Below are positions 14,203 to 14,689 of a stretch of DNA of 14,689 nt, in pieces; positions within the stretch are counted from its first letter, which is position 1; the number at the start of each line of letters is the position of its first letter. A program made the position numbers and the translations under genes. The notes beneath the pieces were generated by a model, which was given only the letters and a program-made list of their open reading frames with translations, made no database searches and was not told the origin of the DNA. Origin of the DNA: Sulfurovum sp. (GTDB taxonomy: Bacteria > Campylobacterota > Campylobacteria > Campylobacterales > Sulfurovaceae); assembly GCA_015661535.1 (NCBI GenBank), contig DQVY01000068.1:1-14689 (forward strand), in the 5' to 3' direction.

Positions 14203-14316
14203 ATGATGCTAGACAGTATTAAGAATATAGATGAAGAAGGAAACTATGTAGATGGTGCCAATATTACAGGCCTTAAAAGAGTCGCTGACGCCATGATGGC
14301 TGAGATAGTACAATAG
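14203..14316 (+). CDS. 37-codon ORF resembling the C-terminal tail of glutamate dehydrogenase
   Basis: Too short for ordinary gene calling. Residues 14-31 (NYVDGANITGLKRVADAM) closely resemble the last residues of hexameric NADP-type glutamate dehydrogenase (E. coli GdhA ends with NYVQGANIAGFVKVADAML and a few more). The preceding MLDSIKNI may correspond to the helix just before that tail, with a small deletion. Upstream the frame stops at 14140-14142, and the 20 codons between that stop and the ATG have no resemblance to the enzyme. No catalytic or coenzyme-binding part is present, so it cannot be an active dehydrogenase. AAAGGAA (14194-14200) precedes tandem ATGs at 14203 and 14206, the second being better spaced. 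It is either the leftover end of a deleted gdhA or a small expressed peptide derived from it. Confidence 0.5.
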   Translation: MMLDSIKNIDEEGNYVDGANITGLKRVADAMMAEIVQ

Positions 14317-14380
14317 TTACATAGTATTTTTATAAAAGATGATTAAAAACATTTTGGATGCGGCATAATAAGTTTGAGTG

Positions 14381-14689
14381 TTAAATACGCTTCTGAGCGA
14401 TTATTTTCATGACTTTGTCTATCATTTTCTTATGTGTAGCAATGTCTCCGTGTTCCGTTTCTATATTGATGTAATTTTCATGGTTTTGATGCAGGACAAT
14501 GCAGTTTGACATAGAGTTGTCATTGCTTTTTTTCGTGACTTTCTCAAATTTGACATGAAGCCCCTGGTCAGTAAAAAGTTTTACTTTGTCCTGCTTGACT
14601 TTTTTTCCTGCTAGATAAATGAGTGTATCTTCATCTTCCAAACCTTTTTGTTTTCCGCTCTTTATGGTACCGGCAGGAAAAGTAAGTAT
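14381..14689 (-). CDS. unrecognised protein, C-terminal 102 residues only (5' end outside window)
   Basis: The frame is open from the window edge to a stop at 14381. The TTG at 14641 is a formal start codon but 16 codons upstream of it are also open and look like coding sequence (LTFPAGTIKSG), so I treat the gene as truncated by the window. What is visible is soluble, lysine-rich and histidine-containing, with no membrane segment or signal peptide; it ends in a basic helix-like stretch (HKKMIDKVMKIIAQK). Only one cysteine is present. I recognise no domain and assign no function. It reads in the same direction as nuo but is separated from nuoA by over 350 bases containing regulatory signals and the short plus-strand ORF, so it is probably a separate unit. 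The 64 bases at 14317-14380 hold nothing I can support, and no hairpin terminator. Confidence 0.65.
   Translation of the reverse strand: MLTFPAGTIKSGKQKGLEDEDTLIYLAGKKVKQDKVKLFTDQGLHVKFEKVTKKSNDNSMSNCIVLHQNHENYINIETEHGDIATHKKMIDKVMKIIAQKRI

Noticed and set aside
1..14689. CRISPR arrays, insertion sequences, tRNA genes or defence systems
   Set aside because: No regularly spaced repeats, transposase-like protein, tRNA-like cloverleaf or terminal inverted repeats were seen on reading the window.

Overview
The window is dominated by one gene cluster on the minus strand that encodes a complete respiratory complex I (proton-pumping NADH:quinone oxidoreductase). It runs nuoA-B-CD-E-F-G-H-I-J-K-L-M-N from about 14018 down to 1019. 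Thirteen genes cover all fourteen bacterial subunits because nuoC and nuoD are fused. Every junction overlaps or abuts, mostly as 4-base ATGA overlaps, and nearly every gene has a clear AGGAG-type ribosome binding site, so the cluster reads as one polycistronic operon.

The organism is most likely a mesophilic, AT-leaning bacterium of the Campylobacterota, of the Sulfurovum/Sulfurimonas kind. This is an inference from codon and protein character, weak -35 boxes, the nuoCD fusion and the unusual NuoG/NuoH architecture; there is no rRNA or marker gene to prove it. If it is right, the presence of true NuoE and NuoF is notable, because the well-studied Campylobacter and Helicobacter complexes lack them.

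The subunits fall into the usual modules. NuoE, NuoF and NuoG oxidise NADH and pass electrons through FMN and iron-sulfur clusters. NuoB, NuoCD and NuoI carry them to quinone at the NuoH/NuoA interface. NuoA, H, J, K, L, M and N form the membrane arm that pumps protons. All iron-sulfur ligands and most proton-channel residues can be located. Several subunits depart from the usual motifs: a very short NuoG, a NuoH with extra helices and an altered quinone loop, a NuoM without the LPDAH motif, a NuoJ without the conserved tyrosine of its third helix, and a NuoF with an altered glycine-rich loop. These look like marks of a divergent complex I lineage rather than decay.

On the plus strand, 3-914 is the 3' two thirds of an SLC13/DASS-family dicarboxylate or citrate transporter, convergent with nuoN; the 104 bases between them hold only a weak hairpin. 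Upstream of nuoA (14019-14202) is an AT-rich regulatory region with two adjacent perfect inverted repeats. One of them places a TATAAT box on each strand, and the other is a candidate operator over the nuo -35 region. Beyond it a 37-codon ORF (14203-14316, plus strand) closely resembles the extreme C-terminus of hexameric glutamate dehydrogenase and has its own plausible promoter and ribosome binding site. Finally 14381-14689 (minus strand) is the 3' end of an unrecognised gene that runs off the window.

I see no CRISPR array, insertion sequence, tRNA, defence system or other mobile element. This is mostly a core energy-metabolism locus.
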